Shown here piece by piece: positions 32,800 to 42,963 of a DNA stretch of 64,000 nucleotides. The DNA is from Polytrichum commune (taxonomy: Eukaryota > Streptophyta > Polytrichopsida > Polytrichales > Polytrichaceae): assembly GCA_950295325.1 (NCBI GenBank), contig OX485805.1, positions 32,907,501 through 32,971,500 of the forward strand, given 5' to 3'. Position numbers and translations under genes: made by a program. A model generated the notes under the pieces. The model made no database searches, was not told where the DNA came from, and was given only the letters and a program-made list of their open reading frames with translations. Position 1 is the stretch's first letter; every line of letters begins with the position of its first letter.

Positions 32800-33873
32800 C
32801 TAAACTTTATTCTGAGTGCGTGTGTTGCGGCTCATACGCCTGGACAAGGATGCCTGGTGAAGTGCTGATTCGCTACCCATGGGAGTGTCGATCTGTGCAT
32901 CAACATCTTCACCACCATCGGATGTTGATCCACTGTCGTGCCCAGCATTTTCATCCTCAGGAACTGCGAAGTACACCGATGGTGAATCGCTTTTGGTGAG
33001 CGCAGTAGTTCGAGGAGTGAGAATGCTGAGGGCAACTGGTTTGTTCAGAGGCACATGACCACGTGGTTGGCTGCTGTAAAGTTGCAACAAAATGGCGTAA
33101 CTCACGCATGTGCACACCATAATGCAGAAGAACTGCCAATTGAAGATGAGAACCTGCAGCGACTTGGCCCGCATCGCTGATTCCCGGGTGGGGCATGTGG
33201 GGTACTCTTCGCCAGGGAGGATCGAGCATCCCAGGGGCGTGTGGTAGGGGAAGTTGATGAGCAAGCCAATCTGGAAGAACCATGTGCCTTTGAAGATGAG
33301 CATGGTGCACCTGGCGACTGCAATGAGGATGCTCCCCGGCCACAGCACCTCAAGGAACATAAGGAGCACCAAGCACAACAGAATAATCTGCATCATCAAG
33401 TGGACAAAGCTCTCAAGGTCATCTCCCGGATGGTGGCCGAAATGGAACACCATGAGCTCCATCATGAAGCCCAGGGCGAAAGTGCAGTTGAGCGCTCCGC
33501 TAGGCAGGGGTAAAACTTTTGGAAAATTCTCGGTGACAAGCCCCATGGTGACATAAGCGAGGAAGAACAAGGCGAATGTCACATGCTGAAATCTCTGCAG
33601 ATGCTCGAACTGGATGACTCCGGCTGCAATGTCTGCGGTGGCATGTGACAGCTGCTTGAAGATGAACACGATGACGATGAACAGCAACACCCAAAGCTCC
33701 AAGCACCGCACCTGCTTCCAGGGGACACCACCAAGCGTTACGGGAAACCAAGTCCTGCTCCGAAACTCCTTGGAGGATTTCACGTATCTGCAAAGAGTGC
33801 TGAGCATGTGCCATGCCCCCAGTAATCCGAAGATGGCGCCTTGGTCCATGTGCGAGGGCAGAAACCAACCCAT
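32800..33873 (-). CDS. DUF716/TMEM45-family membrane protein
   Basis: A single-exon frame of 357 residues, close to the family's usual 280-360. Hydrophobic segments lie near residues 8-30, 53-77, 95-115, 125-145, 160-180, 185-210 and 245-270, fitting a six- or seven-helix membrane protein. The family hallmark ELMVFHFGHHPGDDLESFVH lies after the fourth helix. The tail from about residue 285 is hydrophilic and Ser/Asp-rich, ending RRMSRNTRTQNKV. The N-terminus (QGAIFGLLGAWHML) matches the family start, which supports the ATG at 33873. The exact function is unknown. Plant members have been linked to viral-stress responses, but nothing here shows this. A broken tandem copy follows 35 bp downstream, and tandem repeats lie directly upstream. 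Codon use is GC-richer than the surroundings. Confidence 0.88.
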   Translation of the reverse strand: MGWFLPSHMDQGAIFGLLGAWHMLSTLCRYVKSSKEFRSRTWFPVTLGGVPWKQVRCLELWVLLFIVIVFIFKQLSHATADIAAGVIQFEHLQRFQHVTFALFFLAYVTMGLVTENFPKVLPLPSGALNCTFALGFMMELMVFHFGHHPGDDLESFVHLMMQIILLCLVLLMFLEVLWPGSILIAVARCTMLIFKGTWFFQIGLLINFPYHTPLGCSILPGEEYPTCPTRESAMRAKSLQVLIFNWQFFCIMVCTCVSYAILLQLYSSQPRGHVPLNKPVALSILTPRTTALTKSDSPSVYFAVPEDENAGHDSGSTSDGGEDVDAQIDTPMGSESALHQASLSRRMSRNTRTQNKV

Positions 33874-33889
33874 CGCGCCAACTTACCCA

Positions 33890-34490
33890 CGAGCTACAGA
33901 TACTTAATTCTGCTCTACCCACGGAGAATTACGTATCCCGAATACGTCAAGTATGCCGCACAACGATGTCGATGCCGTCTAACCTTCGCAGTTTCAGTGG
34001 AAGCTGCAGGTTTCTCATTCACGAGATGATCCGTAAATGTCAAACTAAATCGCAGCGATGCACCAAGCTTGCTCTACCCACCAAGACTTGGCCCCGAATT
34101 CCTCAAGAATGCCGAACGATGATGCCGTCTAACCCTTGCAGTTTCAGTGTAAGATGTAGTTTTCTCATTCACAAGATGTGTCGTTAATGTAAATCTAAGT
34201 CGCAGCGATGCACCAAGCTTTAGTGCCGAAGATTTTAGGGATGCCAAACAATGTCGCCTAACCCTTTCATTCCCGTTTAAGGTGCAGGTTTCTCATTCAC
34301 AAGATGTTATGATCGCCAACTTCAGTAAATCTCTATCCAAATCACAAGTGATGCACCAGGCTCGCTCCACCCACCGAAATCCTCAAGGTATGCCGAACAA
34401 ATAACGTCGTCTCGTAACCCCCAGGTTATTGTCCGACCGAAACTACGATTCTAAGGTAAGTTGCCCGGGTTTCTCATTCACAAGACCTTC
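33890..34490. repeat. Tandem repeats upstream of the DUF716 gene
   Basis: The marker tttctcattcac recurs at 34011, 34161, 34289 and 34470 (spacings 151, 128, 181). Each copy is preceded by a gtcta-accctt-cagtttcagtg block and two are followed by aaatcgcagcgatgcaccaag. They start about 20 bp from the start codon, so they form the leader and promoter region of the gene. Regulation by them is unknown. Confidence 0.75.
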
Positions 34491-34619
34491 TTCTGATTGT
34501 TCCTCGCCTTCTGATGGAATGTCATTGTGAAGCATCGACGTTGTGCTCATTCAGATCTCCTCATTATGCTCAACCGACAGGCCAGCAAAATCCACTCTAG
34601 TTTGACGCGCAAACCGTGA

Positions 34620-34965
34620 AAAACTGCCCCGGGGGATATCCACGTCTTCATTTAGCTGGGCCCGCCCCTCTCACGCTCCTTCACTGCCCGCACCTGCGTG
34701 GGAACTCTCTTCCTCGTTAGGAACCAATGTGACAATACCCCGTCATTTAATTCATTGAGCTTCTTTGGCATATGAAGGAACTCCATCAATTAACTTGGTG
34801 AAAGTGATGTCAACTTGAATATTTATAATTTTGACCGGATATTATCACATTGGTTCCCAACAAGGAGTTCCCATGCAGATGCGGGCAAGAAGATTGGGCA
34901 ATGAAGGAGGCGTGGGAGGCATGGGGCCCAGCTGAATGAAGATGTGATCTAACCCGGGGTTGTAA
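34620..34965. repeat. Foldback element, about 115-bp arms
   Basis: The left arm 34620-34733 (ccccggggg, cttcatttagctgggccc, ctgcgtgggaactc) pairs with 34845-34965 (gagttcccatgcag, gggcccagctgaatgaag, cccgggg). The arms are imperfect, around 80 percent, with an AT-rich loop. It lies about 750 bp upstream of the DUF716 start. It is a MITE-like element with no target duplication recognised. Confidence 0.7.
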
Positions 34966-35439
34966 AATTCCGAAAGTAAGTTGGGCTAGGCAACCATGGC
35001 ATGGGTTTCCACAGCCTAGGTTGCCCTTGAAGGACATGAGTCAAAAGTGAAAATATGAACACTACAATATAATTGTGAGGTAAAAACATACGGTTTAATT
35101 GTAGGGTAAAACACATGTTGTGTGTTTATTGTGTTGGGATAATACGTAATCTTGCGTTTGCACTACATTCTATAGTGTGCACGGTGGTTTGTCTCGGTTG
35201 TTAGGTCTTGCTAAGTTGTCTAGCCTCTCGTGCTCACTAATGGCTCCTCAAAATGGGGCCGACACCTATGCCCACACCACCCAAGATGGCCGCCCGTCCA
35301 CCCTACCTGACATCAAAGAAACATTGGCCACAAATTCCCGTATCGAATGCACCAATCTTTTGAGTCCATTATATATAGTAGAGGTTGCACCTTTACTTGA
35401 TCAAGATCCATTGGCAACTTATAGGATATTGAAATATTA

Positions 35440-35730
35440 GTCAGGCTTGACTAAATTTTGATCATGCTAGGATTGAGTTTTGATCATAATTGGATTGAAT
35501 TTTGATTAGGCCGGGCCCAATATTGTCATGACACATGTTTTAGTTTTGAGTGCTAAAACGAGGAGGAATGAATGGTCAAATGAGTGGTTATGGCAAATTC
35601 TAGACAGTGGTAAAACGGCGGAACCAACTTGTGGCTTCAAAAATTTACAATTTTTTCAATCTAAGGAATCAAATTACCAAAAAAAATTGCAGTCCTCTTG
35701 ATTTCTATCGTCCTACACGAGATAAAATTT
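35440..35730 (-). repeat. Dispersed repeat R5, copy 1
   Basis: Inverted relative of 40050-40620. The shared text includes gtcatgacacatgtttta against the acacgtgccatggcac block, gtgcta-aacgaggagg against cctcctcacttcaac, the ccaaaaaaaattgcag block and gatttctatcgtcctacac. Non-coding. Confidence 0.6.
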
Positions 35731-36179
35731 ACCACCTTATACTTCTCTAGATCTCGCAAAAAGTTCTAAGTGATCGGTTTAGGGTGCCTCTATTCTCTAT
35801 GTTCACTTCGAGTTTAGGATACAAGCAAATGGATTTCACTCTGAAAATGGCTTTAGGAAAGCTTTTAGGCAATCTAGAAGCAGCTTGTAGGCTTCATCTA
35901 GAAGTAGCTTGTAGGCGGTCTAGAAGCCTAAATGATTTAAACATGTTATATTTTTGTGACTTACCATTTGAAAAGGACTTTGTTGTCTTACTTATCGAAC
36001 TTAAAATCTTCAGAAATTTTACTTGTCGTTTGTGAATTGAGTGGGTGTATTAAATGTGTATGAAAGCTTCTAAAAAATTCTACCAATTTGCCTGATAATA
36101 CTATGATTAATGCCATCTCCTTTCACAAGCACTCATACATATTCAAACTAATCAAGCACAATCAAAACCGGAAACCCAA

Positions 36180-36475
36180 AATCCTAATCCCTTAATTAAG
36201 GGCCCTACGCCCTAACCTAAACTATAAACCCAAAACCCTTTAGCCCTTAATTAAGGGCCCTAAACCCTAACCTAAATTGTAAAACCAAAACCCTTGACCC
36301 TTACTTAAGGTCCCTAAACCTGAACTCAACTGTAATCCCAAAACCCTTCCCCCTTGATTAAAGCCATAAACCCTAACCTAAATTGTAAACCACAACCCTT
36401 AACCCTTAAGTAAGGGCCCTAAACCCTAAATGCTATCCCTAGAATAAGGGCCTTAAACCCTAAACGCTTAACTGA
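36180..36475 (+). repeat. Degenerate telomere-like tandem repeats
   Basis: About five units of roughly 55-60 bp contain cccttaattaaggg followed by ccctaaaccctaacct and aaacccaaaaccctt. The CCCTAAA core is the plant telomere motif, but the longer unit makes this an interstitial satellite rather than a telomere. The cccttaattaaggg block is palindromic. Confidence 0.75.
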
Positions 36476-36616
36476 GCATTCATTACAATATTATTAAACA
36501 AATTAGTAGAAATCTCCACAAGTATTCATCCACTCAAAATAACCATGCAAAGGCAATTCACAAGATACAAGTGAATTAGCCTAAGATTATAAGTTAAATC
36601 TTAAATGACAAAGGTC

Positions 36617-36796
36617 TGGTCCGAGATGACCTTAAACTACCGGATGATGGTGGAGAGATACCCAAATCTCAAGGAAGAGGTTGGCGGTTCGAATCCCGGT
36701 TGTGAAATCTCCTCTCTACTTGACACAAAACTTGCCAGGTGGTGAACTGCCTCCTGTGCTTTGGCATTGGCCTGTCGGCCTTCTGTCTCAAAAAAA
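36617..36796 (+). mobile_element. tRNA-derived SINE with 14-bp target duplication
   Basis: The 180-bp insertion is flanked by the exact direct repeat aaatgacaaaggtc (36603-36616 and 36797-36810) and ends in a poly-A run after tctgtctc. Box B reads GGTTCGAATCC (near 36689), with a candidate box A about 50 bp upstream. Flanking duplication, A tail and polymerase III promoter together define a SINE. It split the right arm of the foldback, so it is younger than that element. Confidence 0.88.
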
Positions 36797-36989
36797 AAAT
36801 GACAAAGGTCCTTTCAAATGGTAAAGTAAAAAATAACCTATAGCCTCATTTCAAAATCTCTATTCATGCTACTTCTAGATGAAGCCTACAAGCTACTTCT
36901 AGTAGTAGCTTGTAACTAGTTTGTAGGCATCTAGATTGCCTACAAGCTACTTCTAGATTGCGTACTTCTATATTATGCTATTCATCGCC

Positions 36990-39268
36990 CTATCAATCTC
37001 TTCCTTGACTGCCACCCATTCGACTAATCAAACTTCCGAACATCATAAGGAGGTCATTCTACTCATATTCCTTGCATAAATAGTCAAAATGTTTATATTG
37101 CAAGGTTAATTGCATTGATTTCCTCAAATTGATGACTTGTTTACAGTCTTTTTTAGAACTATAGTGTAACCCCAATAAATACGACACCTCGATTATATAC
37201 CCGATTATACAACTACAAAATGCTCATAATACGACTTTTTTAGGCATGTTTTGTTATATAATGGAGGTAATTAATGCATGTATGCGGTGGGACCCACACT
37301 AAATGATCTCTCTTGGGATTGGGGAGCACATGGAGAATTCATCAATGGCTCAATTTAAGCTAACTCAAGTTGAATATTTGAAACCTTGGTTTTAAAACAT
37401 GCTTTGCACTTTTGAGTCTTTGGGTTTAGGTGGAGGTTGAATAGGGATTGTTAGACCTACAAACTAGAATTACGAAGTTGTTGATTTTTCTTCTTAATTT
37501 GAAATTTGTCCTCACACCTAAATCTCACATCTCTTTAGATTGGAAAACCTAAATTTCCTCATGCCACTCTTCAATTTCTTGGCTATGAAGGTGACGCCAA
37601 TTTTGACTAGCGGATGTTTTTAATTTTAGTTATAATTTCAACAATTATAATGTTGATTGCCACATTTGCACACAACTTGGTAAGCACTAACCTCTTCCGC
37701 ATTGGTTATGGCAACATAAGATGTTTACAATATGGATGAGACTAGTTTATTTTGTCGTGCCCAACCAAACAAGACACTGGTAAGCGCAAGGAAAAGTTTG
37801 TGGGCACAAAATTCAAAAAGACCATCTCGTTCTTGCTCTTGTTGTAAACATGATAGGTAGTGACAAGTTGAAACATGTGATTATTTACATATCTCTACGC
37901 CCAAGATGCTTTGGAAGGTGGTTGCAACATATTATGTGTGGTGGTTTGCAAACCAAACGGCATGGATGACATCATATGTCTTTGACAATTGGATGATGAG
38001 CCTCAATGTACATTTCAAATCTCAAAACTAGAAAGTACTTTTAATTATAAACAATCATGCTACTCATTCCAATAAGCATGTTGGTAAGGTTGAATCATTT
38101 GGTTTTCAACCTTGCAATTAAGCAATACTATTATTGTTTTCTTACCATTTAATGTTACAACTATGGTACAACCCTTGAATTAGGGAATAATTGCTACATT
38201 CAAAGTTCAATGTAAGAAGAGGCTTTAGAATGGGTTCTCTCTCAATTTGATTCTTCTACTACTCACCACGACTTGAGGAATATAGTGCCTAATGTAAGGC
38301 AAGCTAGTATGTGATGCTCTCAAGTATGGAGAGATATGAATCCCCAAATTATATGAAACAATTGGAGGATGTCCAAGATTTTACCTGTAAATTAGAATGC
38401 CAATTTTTCCATGGATGGTGAACATGAGAAATCAAGAATGAAAGAAATAGCAAATGAATTGGCAAGTCTCATTTCCTATTTAATCTTGGAAATGAAGAAA
38501 TGTCTTTCAAGAATATGTGCAATTGGTAGGAGAAATTAATCGTTAATGCAAAGTACAACATGGCTAAGTTGGTGGATTCGGCATGGGGTAGGAAAATCCA
38601 TTTGGGCTTATATTTGAATGAAGAGCCAATGGAGGGATATTAGGGATGACCAACCAAGACCAATAGTAAAGCTTCCTCAAGCCCGTACGTATGGCCAATT
38701 ACTATCAATTTTGCAGTGGAGCATCCTTCAGAGTTTTCAATCATAGATGTGATGAACATGCAATCTCTAATGAATAATTTGAGCAAGATGTCAATTTCCA
38801 ACATCAACAAACATCATCATATAACAATATATTCTTACTTCCGTAGTATTTGATATGGTAAAGACATCATCATAGGACTATCTTTTCCTTAACTCCATAT
38901 CACGTGACATTGTGAGCATATATATATTTTAAAAATAAACTTGTTCTTTCACACTTATGTAACTCCATTTTGTATACAAAGTAACACTATACACTGAAAT
39001 AAGTCATTTTCTTCAAAAACTTTGATATTACGACATTTGAGGCTAAAATGTCATATTATGCAGAATATGACATTTGAAAAATACAACACTTTCTTGCACT
39101 TGTCATACTAATAAAAGGGGGAGAACAATACCAATGGCCAGGTAGTTGCTTCAGTTTTAATGTTGCCTTCCAGGTAGCTGCTTCAAAGAGTGCAGTAAAC
39201 GCCTGTCCATGAAGGTATTCAGGACATGTGGCAGTGCCTGGCGCATTCCTTTCATGGTGTGAAAGTTA
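36990..39268. other. No gene recognised
   Basis: About 2.3 kb of AT-rich sequence without a frame over 60 codons on either strand. Isolated stretches (for example 38480-38720) look like eroded coding DNA, possibly retroelement-derived, but no motif can be named. Confidence 0.4.
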
Positions 39269-39271
39269 TTA

Positions 39272-39982
39272 GGGCCGCTTCACACTATGGCCGTCGAAGT
39301 CGAGAGGCCGTAGGATTGAGTGGCCAAACTTCGTTGAGAGTCCAAAGAAATGGGCTGAAAATACATAGCCAATGAGATATAGGAATTGGAGACTTCAGCC
39401 GGGCACAATGATCGGGAAGATTTTTTGGCATAACCCGTTGAGATCCTAGTGTTTGCAAGTCCAACCAGTTACATGTTAACATCCTCCGGTTTTCCTTCAT
39501 TGAATTGGGGAATATTCTATAAATTCCTCTAAAATGATCGGTGATTTTCCTGCAGTCTTGAACTTCAACCGGTTGTTTTTCAAACTCAACCGGTTCATCT
39601 GTAACTAACTGCCGGTACTCCCCGATCATAGGCCGGGCATAGGGTGAAGCCTCTAAAGGCCAAGCCCAAAGGACCATCCCACTTTATTCCTTACCCAAAA
39701 CAACCCCTCCAATCTAACGGCCAAGATCTTGTCCCTGATTGATTTTTTTATGAAAAAAAACATACGTGCCTCTCGACTATAGTTTGGGTCTCCATTCCCG
39801 TATGACCCAAACTTCCTTCGAGAGTCCGTTGCCTTCTTCAAAAAGTAATCATTTTAAATTGCAACGGCCTTTGGACTTTGGCCTTAATGTGAAGGGTCAA
39901 GAGGCCGAACTCTTTGTTTCTTGTAATATGATTGGTGGAAATCGACCGCCTCTCGACCTTCGGCCATAGTGTGAAGTGCCCC
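39272..39982. mobile_element. PIF/Harbinger-like element D carrying repeat R1
   Basis: The termini GGGCCGCTTCACACTATGG and the inverse end at 39982 (GGGGCACTTCACACTATGG) continue as matching ccg...gtcgagaggc on both sides. The flanks are TTA on the left and TCA on the right, compatible with a mutated TTA duplication. The 711-bp element encloses repeat R1 (39405-39640). It has no transposase. Confidence 0.75.
39405..39640 (-). repeat. Dispersed repeat R1, copy 4 (best-preserved frame)
   Basis: The minus strand holds an uninterrupted frame: GEYRQLVTDEPVEFEKQPVE, QDCRKITDHFRGIYRIF and LTCNWLDLQTLGSQRV. It matches copies at 3.7, 18.6 and 27.9 kb at the peptide level. The surrounding 130-codon frame extends into element D sequence, so the protein start and end are artificial. 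Confidence 0.7.
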
Positions 39983-40049
39983 TCAATGTTGGGAAGTCTA
40001 TAGTAGAGGTGCCCATAGCTGATCAATTGAGAGATTATGTGCCAAATTT

Positions 40050-40620
40050 AGAGAATTTTATAAAGTGGTGCAATTTTTTTCCCATGTAGAAAGATAGAAA
40101 TCAGGAAGACTACAATTTTTTTGGTAATTTTATTCCTTAAACTGAAATTATTGTGAATTTTTTAAGCCAAAAGTTGACCCGAACATATTACCAATGTCTA
40201 GAGTTTGCCATAACCGCTCATTCCTCCTCACTTCAACATTCAAAACTAGGACACGTGCCATGGCACTATTGGATCTGGCCTTATCAAGATTCAATCCTAG
40301 ATTGACCAAAATTCCGGAACCCTATAATTATGTTGATTGTGCCATGATTGGGAGTAGATGCCTCTACTATTTGGGGCAGTGCAAATGTTCCCCATGTAGG
40401 AAGTTAGAAATCAAGAATATTGCAATTTTTTGGTAATTTTATTCCTTAATTTGAAATTATTGTGATTTTTTAAAGCCAAAAGTTGGCCCAAACATATCCC
40501 AATGTCTAGGGTTTCACATAACTACTTGTTTTGAAACAAATCCCTCCTCACTTTAGCACTAAAAACTAGGGACATGTGTCATGGCCTTATCGATTCCTTG
40601 GTGATACCCTAACCTTAGTT
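40050..40620 (+). repeat. Dispersed repeat R5, two tandem copies
   Basis: 40067-40330 and 40379-40620 are diverged tandem copies (offset about 312 bp) sharing cccatgtag-aag-tagaaatca, ttggtaattttattcctta, gccaaaagttg-cc-aacata and ctcctcact. An inverted relative lies at 35440-35730. Confidence 0.75.
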
Positions 40621-40636
40621 CGATCCCATAACCTTA

Positions 40637-40758
40637 GGGTCAATTTCCATGTAGGCCGCTTTGCCCATCATATTCTAGTGGAAACGCAAATTCCACTTGG
40701 TGGGATGTACATGTCCACTGGAATTTGGTGGGGGAGCGGCCTACATGGAAACTAACCC
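40637..40758. mobile_element. PIF/Harbinger-like MITE F, 122 bp, TSD TTA
   Basis: The left end GGGTCAATTTCCATGTAGGC and the inverted right end (GGGTTAGTTTCCATGTAGGC read backward) differ at two positions in 24. TTA flanks both sides exactly (40634-40636 and 40759-40761). A short inner palindrome (caaattccacttgg...ccactggaatttgg) is also present. The element is compact and intact. Confidence 0.88.
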
Positions 40759-40954
40759 TTAGTATCAATGAAACATCAAACCCTATTTTAACCACCCACG
40801 AAAAGATTTTACCGAAATTAGTCCCAACTTGATAGAAATATGGCACCCTATAGATTCATGATGGGGTTTTGATAAGGAATAGGTGGTTTTACTCTCTGTG
40901 ATGATGTGGTTGGGGGCGGGGCTTCTTTTTGCACCTATCACAAGCCAAAAGAAA

Positions 40955-41270
40955 GGCATAAGGTTGAGGCATCCATAGTCAACCATATCTATTTAACCAC
41001 TTGCTAGGGTCATGTAATGCCGGCATAGATGAGATCTATATTTTTTAAGCAAACAGAGTTAAAGTTTATGTGGTGGAGGCTTGTGATTGATTATCCTCAT
41101 AAGAGTTTTGACAATTGTTGTAGCCAAGAGTTAGCATTGAGATAAGTGGTTATGGGTTAACCTAAATGTTGACTATATGTAACCCTAAAATATACACTTC
41201 GAAATTTGTAGCAATTTCTACATTCACAAATTTTTGATAAAATAATTTCATTCTCCTTAGAACATGTTCT
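40955..41270 (+). repeat. Dispersed repeat R6, copy 2
   Basis: Inverted relative of 655-970 (see there). The matching runs include aaggttgaggcatccat, ccacttgctagggtcatgtaatg, cctcataagagttttgac and atttgtagcaatttc. No coding content. Confidence 0.6.
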
Positions 41271-42427
41271 TTTTTGCATGAAAATGAATTCCATGCTATT
41301 ACTCCTTGTGAACATATGCAAACTCTCTTATTTTATCAATTATAGATGCCTTAACCTTATAAGGTCTAAAATTAATCTTGCCCGTCGAAAAGAACAAAAT
41401 GAAAAAATGCTTGTCACATGAAAAGGCCCCTCAAAAAAGTGGCCCATCTAAAGAAAGCTCCACTCAACCATAACTTGTCAAGTATGGGCAAACAATGTTG
41501 TATCCTTTGGTATATAAGCCATGCTTCATGTCAGCCACAAAACCCCACCCTTAAGCGTCGTAATCCGGGTGGAAGCCTGTGACTGACACACGCTTAATAA
41601 AACTCCTGAGTACTCGACCCCCTCCCTAATGTCCCCTTCAATCGCACCTCGAACACACAATTTTATTCCAAAGCATAGGTTCGAGAGCATTTACAAATGC
41701 TTCTTCGCCTTGTGGTACACCCCAAATGGTCCATGCCATGACCCACTTCCTAACTACCCTTAGTACTACAATCCCCTCCCTAAACTAACTAACTAACATA
41801 ACCATTGCCTCCTACTAACCATGTCCTCCACTTCCAAGTCGGAATGGTAATACCATGGCTTGCCCACCCTTTCAATCTACTCACACTTATAAATCCTACC
41901 TAATGCCCATCACTTAACCCCTGCCCCTTCCCAGGTGCAATTCAGGGGTAGCTCCTGGCCAGCTGACACACAACCGAATCCCCTGTTCTAGCTCCCGTGA
42001 CCGCCCCGGTCTGTTGGTTTGGTAGTACTTCCCTCCCGGGTATCGGCACCGGGTATAACCAACCTGATTGCAGCCTCATCAATCTCTGGTCCTTTGTCGG
42101 CCCAGCCGCACCCAGCCCATCGTCCACCTCAAGCCTTCTCCTGCGAGGTAGCTACGCCGCCCTTCTACCCACAGAACCTCATTCTTGACAGTCCCTCGCA
42201 GAGTAATCTGTTCGATCTCAGCTGCTCGGAATGGAAATTGCCCCCCTCCCTCTCAACTACACAACAATTTTCCTTCCTTCCCTGCTTTCGGCAGCATTTT
42301 TTTAGCCCTTGTGAATTCTCCGTACCCAATTTATGCAATGAGAGTAACACCTCATACATTCTGCCCTCACCCTCCAGCATGTAGCTCAGATGGCCTGAAT
42401 CGCTTCAGGTGAAGGGCGCCCGCCTTC
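41271..42427. other. No gene recognised; GC-richer stretch at 41.9-42.4 kb
   Basis: 41930-42400 is less AT-rich and open in several frames on both strands, but none shows family motifs, and codon-like structure is not consistent. It could be leader or first-exon debris of a gene, interrupted by MITE C. Confidence 0.4.
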
Positions 42428-42430
42428 TTA

Positions 42431-42960
42431 GGGCCACTTCACACATGAGCCAAGAGCCGTGACCTTGTAATGGTGAGGACCCTTGACTCTCATCCAAAGG
42501 CTGTACCATGGGTGTTGGGAAAGCCATTTTATGTAGTCTTTGGCCCTCAAGCATAGTGTGAAGTGAGAATGAACCATGTTGTGGGACCATTGCATATTTT
42601 GTTGACGGAAAAAGAGGGGAGGATTTGGTTTAATATAATATGTCTCCAAGTTTATCAATTTAAGATAACTACTTGGTGGTGTTTGTCTGTCCTGAAATCT
42701 GTCCTGCTGGAAAAAATATTAAAAAAGTCATGGTCTCCCGGAATTTGCGTCTGACGCAAATTCCGGTAGACCATGCACCCTTATCCACAACTCGCCATGT
42801 AGGACGCCATGTAGACTTTTCATCCACGAACTTTTCTTTGGGCCTTTAGGCCTTCACCTCCTAGTGTGAAGTGAACTTGGACGGTCTCCGCCTTTTCGAC
42901 CAATGAGAGCTCTTACATTGCCATGGTCAAGGGCCTTCAGCCTTGTGTGTGAAGTGGCCC
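42431..42960 (+). mobile_element. PIF/Harbinger-like MITE C, 530 bp, TSD TTA
   Basis: GGGCCACTTCACACATGAGC at the left is mirrored by GTGTGTGAAGTGGCCC ending at 42960. TTA flanks both ends (42428-42430 and 42961-42963). It is homologous to MITE A (2103-2703) in opposite orientation. It has a central palindrome (ccggaatttgcg/cgcaaattccgg, near 42737-42765) that the copy at 2.1 kb lacks. Confidence 0.88.
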
Positions 42961-42963
42961 TTA

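Larger units (their letters stand above)
35865..36965. repeat. Foldback element around telomere-like repeats
   Basis: The left arm (35865-35990: ggcaatctagaagcagcttg, cttcatctagaagtagcttg, cttaccatttgaaaaggac) pairs with the right arm in 36600-36965 (gaagcctacaagctacttct, gtcctttcaaatggtaaa). The right arm is split by a SINE. Within each arm the agaagtagcttgtagg motif is itself repeated. The centre holds the CCCTAA-rich array. Confidence 0.65.

Noticed and set aside
33241-33556. Plus-strand frames of 90-100 codons inside the DUF716 gene
   Set aside because: Antisense shadows of a GC-rich real gene; no conserved features.
41942-42412. Cluster of frames including a 121-codon plus-strand frame
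   Set aside because: Pro/Ser-rich composition with several frames open on both strands; no conserved motif, and adjacent MITE C breaks the region.
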